A DNA stretch of 6,097 bases from an uncultured Ruminococcus sp. (GCA_902773265.1 CACYDZ010000138.1:1-6097), one strand, 5' to 3'; positions 1 through 6,002 are shown, counted from the stretch's first letter. Translations and numbers: made by a program. Notes: generated from the sequence alone by a model not told the origin.

Positions 1-2165
1 ACCATGCAGATATCCGAAAACGGAGGATAAAGCATTGCTTTTCGCAACATGATTTCGTTTTCGTAAAATTTATCGTAATCCTGTTGTGAAGCCAATAAAA
101 TCGTATCGTTGTTGGGGGTAAAGGTCTGAATGACAGCTTTCCCTTTCAACTCTCCACGACCTGAACGCCCGACAACCTGTGTCAGCAGAGAAAAGGTGCG
201 TTCATAACTTCTGTAATCATCGGCATACAGCATAAGGTCAGCCGAAAGTACACCTACCAGAGTGACATTGGGAAAATTCAGTCCTTTGGCAACCATCTGT
301 GTACCTATCATGATATCGTATTTGCCTGTGGCAAAATCGTTGAGTTTTTTTTCATGCGAAAATTTTGCCATTGTGGAATCCGCATCAAGGCGTAAAATCC
401 GTGCATCAGGCAAAGCATCATTGAGGGTCTGTTCAATGCGTTGGGTACCCAGTCCCGAAAAACGCAGTTCACCGCCGTGACACACAGGGCATACATAAGT
501 CAGCGGTTGTGAATAACCGCAATAATGACACATCATTCTGTTATTGGCGGAATGATATGTCAATGATATGGAACAGTTCGGACAGCTGATAACTTCATTA
601 CAGTTTTTACAGGAAACAAAAGTATTATGTCCCCGTCTGTTGAGCAGAATAATGGATTGTCTTTTATTGCAGAGATTTTCTTCCAGTGCCGACATCAACA
701 CCGTACTGATACCTGAAACATTTCCCTTTTCGTTTTCGGGGTTCATATCGGCAATAATCACTTCGGGCAAAGAGGCTTTTCCATAGCGTTGGGTGAGGGT
801 ATTGATGGAGTAACGCCCTTTCTGAGCATGGTAGAAACTCTCTACCGACGGTGTGGCGGACGACAGCAATAACAGACAATCCTGTTTATGACAGCGGTAT
901 TTGGCAATATCTCTTGCATGAAAGCGTGGATTTGCTTCAGATTTATAGGTATATTCCTGTTCTTCGTCCATGATAATCAGTCCGAGATTGTCAAAAGGAG
1001 CAAAGACAGCACTGCGTGTTCCGATAACGATTTTCGCATAACCGTTTTTTACTCTTTTCCATTCGTCCAGTCTTTCGCCGACAGAAAGACCACTGTGAAA
1101 TACAGCAACCGTATCACCATAGCGTACAGTAAAGAGATTTATCATCTGTGGTGTCAGAGAAATTTCAGGCACCATGACAATAATACCCTTACCGTCATCA
1201 CTGACCGTATCAATCAGTTTCATAAAGACAGAAGTTTTTCCCGAACCTGTAATGCCGTATAAAAGAGAAACCTGTGCCTTATGGGAAAAATAGCGTTTTT
1301 CAAGGTCATTATAGGCTTGTTGTTGTTGGGCAGTCAGAAAAATTTCTGCTTTCTGCTGATGGGTACTGCGGTAAAGATACGGTGTGCGGAAAACTTCCTC
1401 ATCAAAATATTCCGCAAAGCCTTTTCTGACCAGCGTATCGGGAATGGACTTTGTACAGCCTGTAAAATAACAGAGTTCTTTGACGGATACACTATGGACA
1501 GCGGTAAGTGTTTCCAGAACTTCCTGTTGTCTGTCGGAAAGTTTTACATTTGGCGGATTGTTTTTTATGCGTATCATTTTCAGAAATTTATCAGCCGTGT
1601 TGCGTTTGGTTTCGTCATGCTTATCCAGAATACCTTTCCTGTACATTCGGTGAATGACATTGTTGTTTGGAGGAATAAGCAAATCGTGAACGATTTCTTC
1701 ACGCAGAACACTTTTTTTCCGTTGAGAAAGATAGGTATAAATCTGTTGTTCATCGTTGTCCATGTTTTCATAGGCAACGGGATTATCTTTATCGATACGG
1801 TAAAAAGTTTTGATTTGATAATTAATCCCTGTCGGGAGAATGGTTTTTACAGCGTCATAGAAAGTACAGAAATAATGGTCTTTCATAAATTCGACAAGCC
1901 CGACAAGTTCGGTACTTAAAACAGGCTTATCATCAATGAATGAGGAAATTTCTTTATACTTTGTTTCCAGTGTCACGACTTCTTTTACATACATAATCAT
2001 ACCCTGACGAACACTGTTGCCGTTGCCGAAAGGTATCATCACCCGACAACCGACAGGAACTTCACGATAAAGTGATGGCGGTAAAATATAGTCGAAACAC
2101 TTATCAAAATGACTGACTGTCTTTTCCACTGCAACACCGACAAGGATAATTTTTTTATCATTCAT
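1..2165 (-). CDS. priA: Primosomal protein N' (PriA replication-restart helicase), 3' end outside window
   Basis: PriA is the superfamily 2 helicase that recognises stalled forks and starts reassembly of the replisome. The reading frame is open for 721 codons from the ATG at 2165-2163 to the window edge, with no stop or frameshift, and lacks the end of the C-terminal domain. Visible in order: the N-terminal 3'-DNA-binding domain (about residues 8-110, with HFDKCFDYILP), Walker A GITGSGKT (304-311), motif II DEEQ (400-403), SATPS (436-440), eight zinc-binding cysteines in four CxxC pairs (519/522, 528/531, 546/549, 559/562), the GTQMVAKGLNFP motif (621-632) and motif VI QVVGRSGR (663-670). The start overlaps the rpoZ stop by 8 bp and has no evident Shine-Dalgarno sequence, so translation is probably coupled to rpoZ. 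Motif II has Gln where the well-known DEEH form has His. Family identity is certain. Confidence 0.97.
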   Translation of the reverse strand, partial: MNDKKIILVGVAVEKTVSHFDKCFDYILPPSLYREVPVGCRVMIPFGNGNSVRQGMIMYVKEVVTLETKYKEISSFIDDKPVLSTELVGLVEFMKDHYFCTFYDAVKTILPTGINYQIKTFYRIDKDNPVAYENMDNDEQQIYTYLSQRKKSVLREEIVHDLLIPPNNNVIHRMYRKGILDKHDETKRNTADKFLKMIRIKNNPPNVKLSDRQQEVLETLTAVHSVSVKELCYFTGCTKSIPDTLVRKGFAEYFDEEVFRTPYLYRSTHQQKAEIFLTAQQQQAYNDLEKRYFSHKAQVSLLYGITGSGKTSVFMKLIDTVSDDGKGIIVMVPEISLTPQMINLFTVRYGDTVAVFHSGLSVGERLDEWKRVKNGYAKIVIGTRSAVFAPFDNLGLIIMDEEQEYTYKSEANPRFHARDIAKYRCHKQDCLLLLSSATPSVESFYHAQKGRYSINTLTQRYGKASLPEVIIADMNPENEKGNVSGISTVLMSALEENLCNKRQSIILLNRRGHNTFVSCKNCNEVISCPNCSISLTYHSANNRMMCHYCGYSQPLTYVCPVCHGGELRFSGLGTQRIEQTLNDALPDARILRLDADSTMAKFSHEKKLNDFATGKYDIMIGTQMVAKGLNFPNVTLVGVLSADLMLYADDYRSYERTFSLLTQVVGRSGRGELKGKAVIQTFTPNNDTILLASQQDYDKFYENEIMLRKAMLYPPFSDICM

Positions 2166-2364
2166 TGATATCGGGTTCAAGGATATTGTACTTGTGTTTT
2201 TTAAATTCTTCTATGGCAAGCAATACCGGTTTTTCATCAAGAACAATTCCTCTTTTTTTGCCATCAGCGGCAATTTCTCTTGCTCTTTTGGCAACGGCAA
2301 TTACCAGAGAATATCTTGTCGTTTTATTTTCCAGCATATCACTGACAGAGGGTCTTTTCATCAT
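2158..2364 (-). CDS. rpoZ: RNA polymerase omega subunit
   Basis: Omega is the small RNA polymerase subunit that helps fold and assemble beta prime. The 68-residue product starts [11 protein letters not shown] and contains TTRYSLVIAVAKRAREI, the usual omega helix, followed by KPVLLAIEEF; the length is normal for Firmicutes. The frame could open two codons earlier at a TTG (2370-2368), but the ribosome binding site AAAGGAG (2380-2374) would then lie only 3 nt from it. It lies 9 nt from the ATG at 2364, which I therefore chose; the next ATG (2361) is also possible. The gene begins 26 bp inside the end of gmk and its stop overlaps the priA start, so the three genes form one tightly coupled transcript. 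Confidence 0.95.
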   Translation of the reverse strand: MMKRPSVSDMLENKTTRYSLVIAVAKRAREIAADGKKRGIVLDEKPVLLAIEEFKKHKYNILEPDINE

Positions 2365-2962
2365 TTTCAAGCACTCCTTTTACAAAATCAAGCATATTGT
2401 CTTTTTTATATTGTTCGGCGTTAATGACCGACTTGATATCATCAATACATTTTTCCAGTTCGCCGTTAATGACGATATAATCATATTTGTGGGCTTGTTT
2501 CATTTCATTAAGGGCAATTTTCAATCGGTTCTGAATAGTCTGTTCGTCCTCAGTACCCCGTTTGCGTAAGCGATGTTCAATAACGCCCGCTTTATCGGGC
2601 ATAATGAAAATACTGACGGCTTCAGGGATGAGTTTTTTGACCTGTTCCACACCCTGTACTTCAATTTCTAGAATGATATTTTTGCCTTGAGCAACTGTCT
2701 GTTCAACATAGTCTTTTGGTGTACCGTAAAAGTTGCCGTTGTATTGGGCATATTCCAGCATAAGATGGTTCTCAATTCTTTTCAGGAAATCTTCCTTTGT
2801 GGTAAAGAAATAACTGACCCCGTCAATTTCCCCCTCACGGGGATTTCTTGTGGTTACAGAAACGGAAAGAACATAATTTTGGTCTTTGACGATTTCTTTG
2901 ACAACTGTACCTTTTCCCACGCCTGAAGGGCCTGAAATCAATATGACTTTGCCTTTATCCAT
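2339..2962 (-). CDS. gmk: Guanylate kinase
   Basis: Cytosolic guanylate kinase phosphorylates GMP to GDP with ATP, feeding GTP and (p)ppGpp pools. The 207-residue product starts [19 protein letters not shown], with the P-loop at about 11-19. It also has the GMP-binding segment [11 protein letters not shown] (35-45), NGNFYGTP (75-82), the EIEVQGV strand (99-105) and the lid [17 protein letters not shown] (131-147). Length matches the family. The frame stays open upstream across remA, but the ATG at 2962 matches the conserved N-terminus and has AGGTGA (2973-2968) 5 nt upstream. This start overlaps the remA stop by 8 bp, and the gene's 3' end overlaps rpoZ, indicating co-transcription and translational coupling. 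Confidence 0.97.
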   Translation of the reverse strand: MDKGKVILISGPSGVGKGTVVKEIVKDQNYVLSVSVTTRNPREGEIDGVSYFFTTKEDFLKRIENHLMLEYAQYNGNFYGTPKDYVEQTVAQGKNIILEIEVQGVEQVKKLIPEAVSIFIMPDKAGVIEHRLRKRGTEDEQTIQNRLKIALNEMKQAHKYDYIVINGELEKCIDDIKSVINAEQYKKDNMLDFVKGVLENDEKTLCQ

Positions 2963-3209
2963 TGTTATCACCTGTTTCAATATTTGCTCTGTTGCCGATA
3001 CTTTCGGGATTGATTGCCGAAAGTATGACATTCTGACTTTCGGCAATAATGACCGAACGGGTTTTCCGCCCATAGGTAGCATCAATGAGCAGTCCCTGTT
3101 CCTTAGCGTCCTGAATAATTCTTTTGATAGGTGCGGAATCAGGTGACACCACAGCAATAATTTTTTCAGCCGAAACAAGATTACCAAAGCCTATGTTGAT
3201 TAACTGCAT
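2955..3209 (-). CDS. remA: RemA family DNA-binding regulator (DUF370)
   Basis: The 84-residue product carries the family signature: [30 protein letters not shown] at the N-terminus and [17 protein letters not shown] at about 39-55. In Bacillus subtilis RemA is a DNA-binding activator of biofilm-matrix operons. Here, as in many Clostridia, it sits directly upstream of gmk, and its targets cannot be inferred. The start at 3209 is supported by AGAAAGGA (3228-3221), 11 nt upstream. The last residues (from about 70, [12 protein letters not shown]) look like a low-conservation tail, and the stop overlaps gmk. A 339-bp gap with a weak promoter candidate (CTGACA/CATATT, 3318-3291) separates it from yicC, so the remA-gmk-rpoZ-priA block may have its own promoter. 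Confidence 0.93.
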   Translation of the reverse strand: MQLINIGFGNLVSAEKIIAVVSPDSAPIKRIIQDAKEQGLLIDATYGRKTRSVIIAESQNVILSAINPESIGNRANIETGDNNG

Positions 3210-3290
3210 ACTGTATTCTGTCCTTTCTGTATTGGAGAGTTTCTTCCTAAATGTTATTAGCTGAAGAGTATCATCGTGAACGCAGTGGGG

Positions 3291-3318
3291 AATATGACTT
3301 TGTGAGGAATGATGTCAG
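3291..3318 (-). promoter_or_regulatory. Possible promoter for remA-gmk-rpoZ-priA
   Basis: On the minus strand CTGACA (3318-3313) and CATATT (3296-3291) are separated by 16 nt, about 80 bp before the remA start. The -35 is 5/6 to consensus and the -10 only 4/6, so the call is weak. The -35 overlaps the edge of the 24-bp palindrome at 3316-3339. Confidence 0.3.
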
Positions 3319-3339
3319 AATTTGCGTACGCAAATTCTG
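3316..3339. repeat. 24-bp perfect palindrome
   Basis: Two 12-bp arms meet without a spacer; the left arm is CAGAATTTGCGT and the right arm is its exact reverse complement. No T-run follows on either strand, so it is not a standard intrinsic terminator. It could be an operator for a dimeric regulator, the outer end of the adjacent hairpin repeat, or an extruding or RNA hairpin. It abuts a weak promoter candidate for remA. Confidence 0.85.
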
Positions 3340-3354
3340 GATTTTCTCGGGGAG

Positions 3355-3473
3355 TTTAAGGGCTGCCACCCTTAAAAATCCCGCTAAGGGGCTGCCGCCC
3401 CTTAACCCTGCCCACTTTTTTGAAAAAAAGTGGACAAAAAACTTTTCATTGTCATAGCTGACAGTTGGATAAA
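3355..3473 (+). repeat. Dispersed multi-hairpin intergenic repeat, copy A
   Basis: Three hairpins follow one another: TTTAAGGG/CCCTTAAA (3355-3362 with 3369-3376), TAAGGGGC/GCCCCTTA (3385-3392 with 3397-3404) and CCACTTTTTT/AAAAAAGTGG (3412-3421 with 3424-3433). A conserved tail containing ATTGTCATAGCTGA ends at about 3473. From 3373 onward the segment aligns along its length with the reverse complement of 6003-6097. No coding sequence is visible. It is most like a MITE-type or REP-like element of low-GC Clostridia; the family name is not known to me. Confidence 0.85.
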
Positions 3474-3490
3474 TCATTCCAATGGAGTAA

Positions 3491-3528
3491 ACCTTGAAAG
3501 TTTTTGTCGAGCTTTTTTAAAAGTTCGT
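3491..3528 (-). repeat. Third, partial repeat-like hairpin downstream of yicC
   Basis: On the minus strand an imperfect stem (CGAAC/GCTCG with A/T arms, 3527-3508) is followed by GACAAAAACTTTCA (3508-3495). This repeats the layout of copies A and B, where a CCAC/GTGG stem is followed by GACAAAA(AA)CTTTT. It lies about 20 bp past the yicC stop. The stem could weakly stop yicC transcription, but no U-run follows. Stem bases differ from A and B, so membership in the same family is inferred from layout. Confidence 0.55.
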
Positions 3529-3548
3529 GGAGCAACACCCATAATCTT

Positions 3549-4427
3549 TTATTCGATATTCTGGATTTGTTCACGGATTTTTTCCAGTTCAGATTTGATT
3601 TCAACAACGGTATGGGAAATCAGGATATCCTGTATTTTAGACCCGATAGTATTGGTTTCCCTGTTCATTTCCTGCAAGATGAAGTCTGTCTTTCTGCCGA
3701 CAGCCCCACTGCCGTTCAATATATGGGTAAATTGGTCAAAATGGCTTTTCAGTCTGACCGTTTCTTCATCAACGGCAATCTTATCCGCAAATATGGCGAC
3801 TTCTGTAATAATGCGTTGTTCGTCAACGGTAGAATCATCAAGCAGTTCATTGATTTTGTCGGTAAGTTTTTTTCGGTAGCTTTCTACGATTTCGGGAGAT
3901 TTCTGTTCAATTTTATCCACAAGGCTCAGAATTTTGACACATCTTTCTGTAATATCCTTATAGAGTTTTTCCCCCTCAGCAGTACGCATATCCAGAAATC
4001 TGACAACAGCTTCATCAAGTACGGCTTTTACACTGTTCCATAATTTTTCTTCATCAGCAGGAGGTTTCGTCAATCTGAAAATATCATTGTATCTGGAAAG
4101 CGACATGACGGTAATATCATCAGGAAGCTGATATTTTTCAGCAATTTCCCGTAAAGCCTGAAGGTAACCGCTTGCCAGAGCATGATTGACACTGACGATA
4201 GCCTGTTCGTTTTCATCAGCACCTACACTGACATAAATATCTATTTTTCCACGAAAAACAGATTGTTTGATGGCAGACTTGATTTTTTCTTCCAGAAAGT
4301 TCATTTCTTTAGGTACTTTGCAGGAGATTTCCAGATAGCGGTGATTGACAGAACGCAATTCCACATTGATTTCCCGCCCGTCCACGATTTTTCGGCAATT
4401 TCCATAACCTGTCATACTTTTTATCAT
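3549..4427 (-). CDS. yicC: YicC/YloC family endoribonuclease
   Basis: The 292-residue product has the family's full length. It opens with the hallmark MIKSMTGYG and has NVELRSVNHRYLEI (21-34). The C-terminal half has FADKIAVDEETVRLKSHFDQF (213-233) and GRKTDFILQEMNRETNTIGSK (244-264), the DUF1732 region. E. coli YicC and B. subtilis YloC have been described as endoribonucleases; the substrate here is unknown. The ATG at 4427 fits the conserved N-terminus, with an AAAGGTGG-type ribosome binding site about 11 nt upstream. It heads the minus-strand cluster with remA, gmk, rpoZ and priA, but a hairpin-rich 339-bp gap follows it. It is divergent from rnmV with about 150 bp between the two starts. 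Confidence 0.95.
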   Translation of the reverse strand: MIKSMTGYGNCRKIVDGREINVELRSVNHRYLEISCKVPKEMNFLEEKIKSAIKQSVFRGKIDIYVSVGADENEQAIVSVNHALASGYLQALREIAEKYQLPDDITVMSLSRYNDIFRLTKPPADEEKLWNSVKAVLDEAVVRFLDMRTAEGEKLYKDITERCVKILSLVDKIEQKSPEIVESYRKKLTDKINELLDDSTVDEQRIITEVAIFADKIAVDEETVRLKSHFDQFTHILNGSGAVGRKTDFILQEMNRETNTIGSKIQDILISHTVVEIKSELEKIREQIQNIE

Positions 4428-4476
4428 TAATACTCACACCACCTTTTTTCAGGATAACATAACTATCGCATTGTAA

Positions 4477-4504
4477 AGTATATTCTATCATCATTTATTG
4501 AAAA
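4477..4504 (-). promoter_or_regulatory. Candidate yicC promoter
   Basis: On the minus strand TTTTCA (4504-4499) and TATACT (4482-4477) are spaced 16 nt, giving a leader of about 43 nt before the yicC ATG. The -10 is good and the -35 is 4/6. It lies back to back with the rnmV promoter. Confidence 0.45.
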
Positions 4505-4520
4505 TTGCAACCGTTTGCAA
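4505..4520. promoter_or_regulatory. LacI-type operator-like palindrome between yicC and rnmV
   Basis: TTGCAACCGTTTGCAA is one base away from the perfect palindrome TTGCAAACGTTTGCAA, which has the central CG and GCAA/TTGC half-sites typical of LacI/GalR-family operators. It overlaps the rnmV -35 and touches the upstream side of the candidate yicC -35, where a bound protein could affect both promoters. No regulator gene is in the window. Confidence 0.4.
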
Positions 4521-4542
4521 AAAGTAAAATCAGATGTATAAT
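4515..4542 (+). promoter_or_regulatory. rnmV promoter
   Basis: TTGCAA (4515-4520) and a consensus TATAAT (4537-4542) are separated by 16 nt (or TTTGCA at 4514 with 17 nt). Transcription would start near 4549, downstream of the in-frame ATG at 4534. This supports the rnmV start at 4579. Confidence 0.65.
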
Positions 4543-4578
4543 AGAAAAAAACAGGAGAAAAAGGAGTTAAAACAGCGT

Positions 4579-5175
4579 ATGATAAAAATTAAAGAGGCGG
4601 TAATCGTTGAGGGGAAATATGATAAAATGCACTTGAAAAGGGTCATAGAGGCAACCATCATCGAAACAAACGGATTTCGGATTTTCAAGGATAAAGAGAA
4701 AGTCGCTCTTATGAAGAAACTTGCCGAAAAACAGGGGATTGTTATTCTTACAGACAGCGACAGTGCAGGATTTGTTATCCGCAACTATCTCAAAGGAATA
4801 ATCCCCGAAAACAAGATAAAGAATGCGTATATTCCGCAGATTGTCGGTAAGGAAAAAAGAAAGGATAAACCGTCTAAAGAGGGATTTCTGGGAGTGGAAG
4901 GAATTGACGAAAAATTGCTGACTGAAGTATTGGGCAGAGCAGGAGTAACAATCTGTGACATTCCATCGAAAAATACTGTACAGCACACCATCACCAGAAC
5001 TGACCTGTTCAATCTCAGATTATCAGGTTATCCCGACAGTAAAAAAAGACGCAGTGACTTATTGCATTATCTGGAATTGCCACCCTATATTTCCACTAAA
5101 GCACTGCTGGAAATATTGAATACCTTGTTCACTTTGGAACAGCTGAAAACACTTCTGGATACATTAAATTGCTGA
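4579..5175 (+). CDS. rnmV: Ribonuclease M5 (5S rRNA maturation)
   Basis: RNase M5 cleaves both sides of precursor 5S rRNA to give the mature ends, with ribosomal protein L18 (shown in Bacillus) as cofactor. The 198-residue product has a TOPRIM domain with AVIVEGKYD (Glu11) and LTDSDSAG (Asp59, Asp61, Gly64), the acidic metal-binding residues. The C-terminal RNase M5 domain contains RLSGYPDSKKRRSDLL (147-162). An in-frame ATG at 4534 would add 15 Lys-rich residues, but it overlaps the -10 region and lacks a ribosome binding site. The ATG at 4579 has AAGGAG 12 nt upstream, follows the TATAAT, and matches the family N-terminus. In Bacillus the gene sits beside ksgA; here it is divergent from yicC and followed by a CarD-family gene. 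No convincing terminator follows. Confidence 0.93.
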   Translation: MIKIKEAVIVEGKYDKMHLKRVIEATIIETNGFRIFKDKEKVALMKKLAEKQGIVILTDSDSAGFVIRNYLKGIIPENKIKNAYIPQIVGKEKRKDKPSKEGFLGVEGIDEKLLTEVLGRAGVTICDIPSKNTVQHTITRTDLFNLRLSGYPDSKKRRSDLLHYLELPPYISTKALLEILNTLFTLEQLKTLLDTLNC

Positions 5176-5260
5176 ATGAGAAAAAGCGAAAATTGTATAG
5201 CTTTTGGCAATAAAAAATCTGATATTTGTATCTTTTGCCTATAACAAAAAATAGAAATTT
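5176..5260. other. A/T-rich spacer with imperfect tandem repeat
   Basis: The segment after rnmV holds a weak stem AAAAGC/GCTTTT (5182-5187 with 5200-5205) without a proper U-tract. It also holds two loosely similar stretches, about 5193-5228 and 5225-5260, both running TTGTAT, then CTTTT, then GGC/GCC, then ATAA, A-run, ATTT. I see no gene here. Transcription from rnmV could read through toward the CarD gene. Confidence 0.35.
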
Positions 5261-5261
5261 A

Positions 5262-5270
5262 TGGTATAAT
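5262..5270 (+). promoter_or_regulatory. Extended -10 promoter candidate upstream of CarD gene
   Basis: TGGTATAAT is a perfect extended -10 (TGnTATAAT). The -35 region is poor (TAACAA-like around 5242), which is tolerated with an extended -10. Transcription would start near 5277 and leave a leader of about 178 nt. Confidence 0.5.
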
Positions 5271-5374
5271 AAATTTCAATCGGAGATTTATTTTTTATAG
5301 AGTTCAAATTAATTTCAAACTTTGTCAGCGGAAAAATACCATTGGGGTACAGTCAGGAATTTGCAGAATAATTT

Positions 5375-5403
5375 TTGACACATTTCTTTAGAAAAGTGAT
5401 AAA
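5375..5403 (+). promoter_or_regulatory. Second CarD-gene promoter candidate with internal dyad
   Basis: A consensus TTGACA (5375-5380) is followed after 17 nt by GATAAA (5398-5403, 4/6). The spacer is almost filled by the dyad CACATTTCT-TT-AGAAAAGTG (5379-5398; one mismatch in 9-bp arms), the usual position for a repressor operator. A second small palindrome, CAGAC-T-GTCTG (5408-5418), falls on the predicted transcription start. Confidence 0.45.
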
Positions 5404-5454
5404 ATAACAGACTGTCTGAAAAAGTGTTGTTGAAGAGAAAGGAGTTATCAGGTA

Positions 5455-5964
5455 ATGTACAAAGCAGGAACATTTGTGATTTACAGGAACGAAGGCGTAT
5501 GTGAAATTAAAGGTATTATTCAGAAAGAGTTCAGAGATAAGATGATGGAGTATTATGTACTCATTCCCGTACACAACAAGAATGCGGAATTGCTTGTGCC
5601 AAAGAGCAATGCAAGTCTTGTAGCTAAAATGAGAGATGTGTTGTCCAAAGAGGAAATCATGGCAATTATCCGTCAGATGCCCCACGAAGAAGTGATTTGG
5701 ATTGATAATGAAGATGTCAGAAAAGAAAAATACAAGGAAATTGTTTCAGAGGGCGACCGTATCAAGCTGGCAAGACTGATAAAAACACTCTATCGCCATA
5801 AAGAAATGCAGAAAAAATCAGGAAGAAAATTGCATATTGCTGATGAGCGGATTTTAAAAGATGCAGAACATATATTTTATGATGAAATTGCCTTTGTATT
5901 GAATATCTCTCAGAATGAAGTTGTCCCGTTTATCCATGAACAGTGGTCTGTTGTCAGTCAGTGA
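5455..5964 (+). CDS. carD: CarD/CdnL family RNA polymerase-binding transcription regulator
   Basis: CarD/CdnL proteins bind the RNA polymerase beta subunit through an N-terminal Tudor-like domain shared with Mfd/TRCF and stabilise the open complex at many promoters, notably rRNA promoters in mycobacteria. The 169-residue product has that domain at about 1-58 (AGTFVIYRNEGVCEI, then YYVLIPVHNKNAELLVP), followed by a helical DNA-contacting part (60-165, with KEKYKEIVSEGDRIKLARLI). A Trp is present at 82; I cannot say whether it is the DNA-wedging Trp of mycobacterial CarD. The ATG has AAAGGAG about 10 nt upstream. The gene has its own candidate promoters, follows rnmV at 279 bp and ends at a strong terminator. 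Family is clear; regulon unknown. Confidence 0.92.
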   Translation: MYKAGTFVIYRNEGVCEIKGIIQKEFRDKMMEYYVLIPVHNKNAELLVPKSNASLVAKMRDVLSKEEIMAIIRQMPHEEVIWIDNEDVRKEKYKEIVSEGDRIKLARLIKTLYRHKEMQKKSGRKLHIADERILKDAEHIFYDEIAFVLNISQNEVVPFIHEQWSVVSQ

Positions 5965-5965
5965 T

Positions 5966-5999
5966 GCAAAAAAGCCGTCTTAACAGACGGCTTTTTTGC
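5966..5999. terminator. Bidirectional intrinsic terminator after CarD gene
   Basis: A perfect 15-bp stem (GCAAAAAAGCCGTCT with its reverse complement at 5985-5999) has a 4-nt TAAC loop. A-tract and T-tract flanks mean it can act on both strands. It starts 2 bp after the stop codon. Confidence 0.92.
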
Positions 6000-6002
6000 G
6001 TG

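Noticed and set aside
1281..1919. A 212-codon open frame on the plus strand
   Set aside because: It is antisense to priA, whose frame is continuous with all helicase and zinc motifs. The plus-strand translation shows no recognisable family and no good ribosome binding site.
2963..3187. A 75-residue N-terminal extension of guanylate kinase
   Set aside because: It is remA read in another frame. The conserved Gmk N-terminus and a ribosome binding site are at 2962.
3408..3440. Copy A hairpin as an intrinsic terminator for yicC
   Set aside because: The stem is mostly A/T and no U-run follows it on the minus strand, so it lacks terminator form. The same structure recurs after an already strong terminator at the other copy.
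3251..3477. Short open frames on both strands across the hairpin repeat
   Set aside because: They run through the stem-loops and low-complexity A/T stretches, have no family resemblance, and are not preserved between copies A and B.
3504..4043. Plus-strand open frame of 179 codons
   Set aside because: It is the antisense shadow of yicC, a full-length conserved protein on the minus strand.
4534..4578. Upstream ATG start for rnmV
   Set aside because: The codon touches the -10 hexamer and lies before the predicted transcript start, with no ribosome binding site. The start at 4579 fits the family.
5271..5454. Riboswitch in the long CarD-gene leader
   Set aside because: I could not recognise any known aptamer core or an expression-platform terminator. 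The leader length alone is not evidence.
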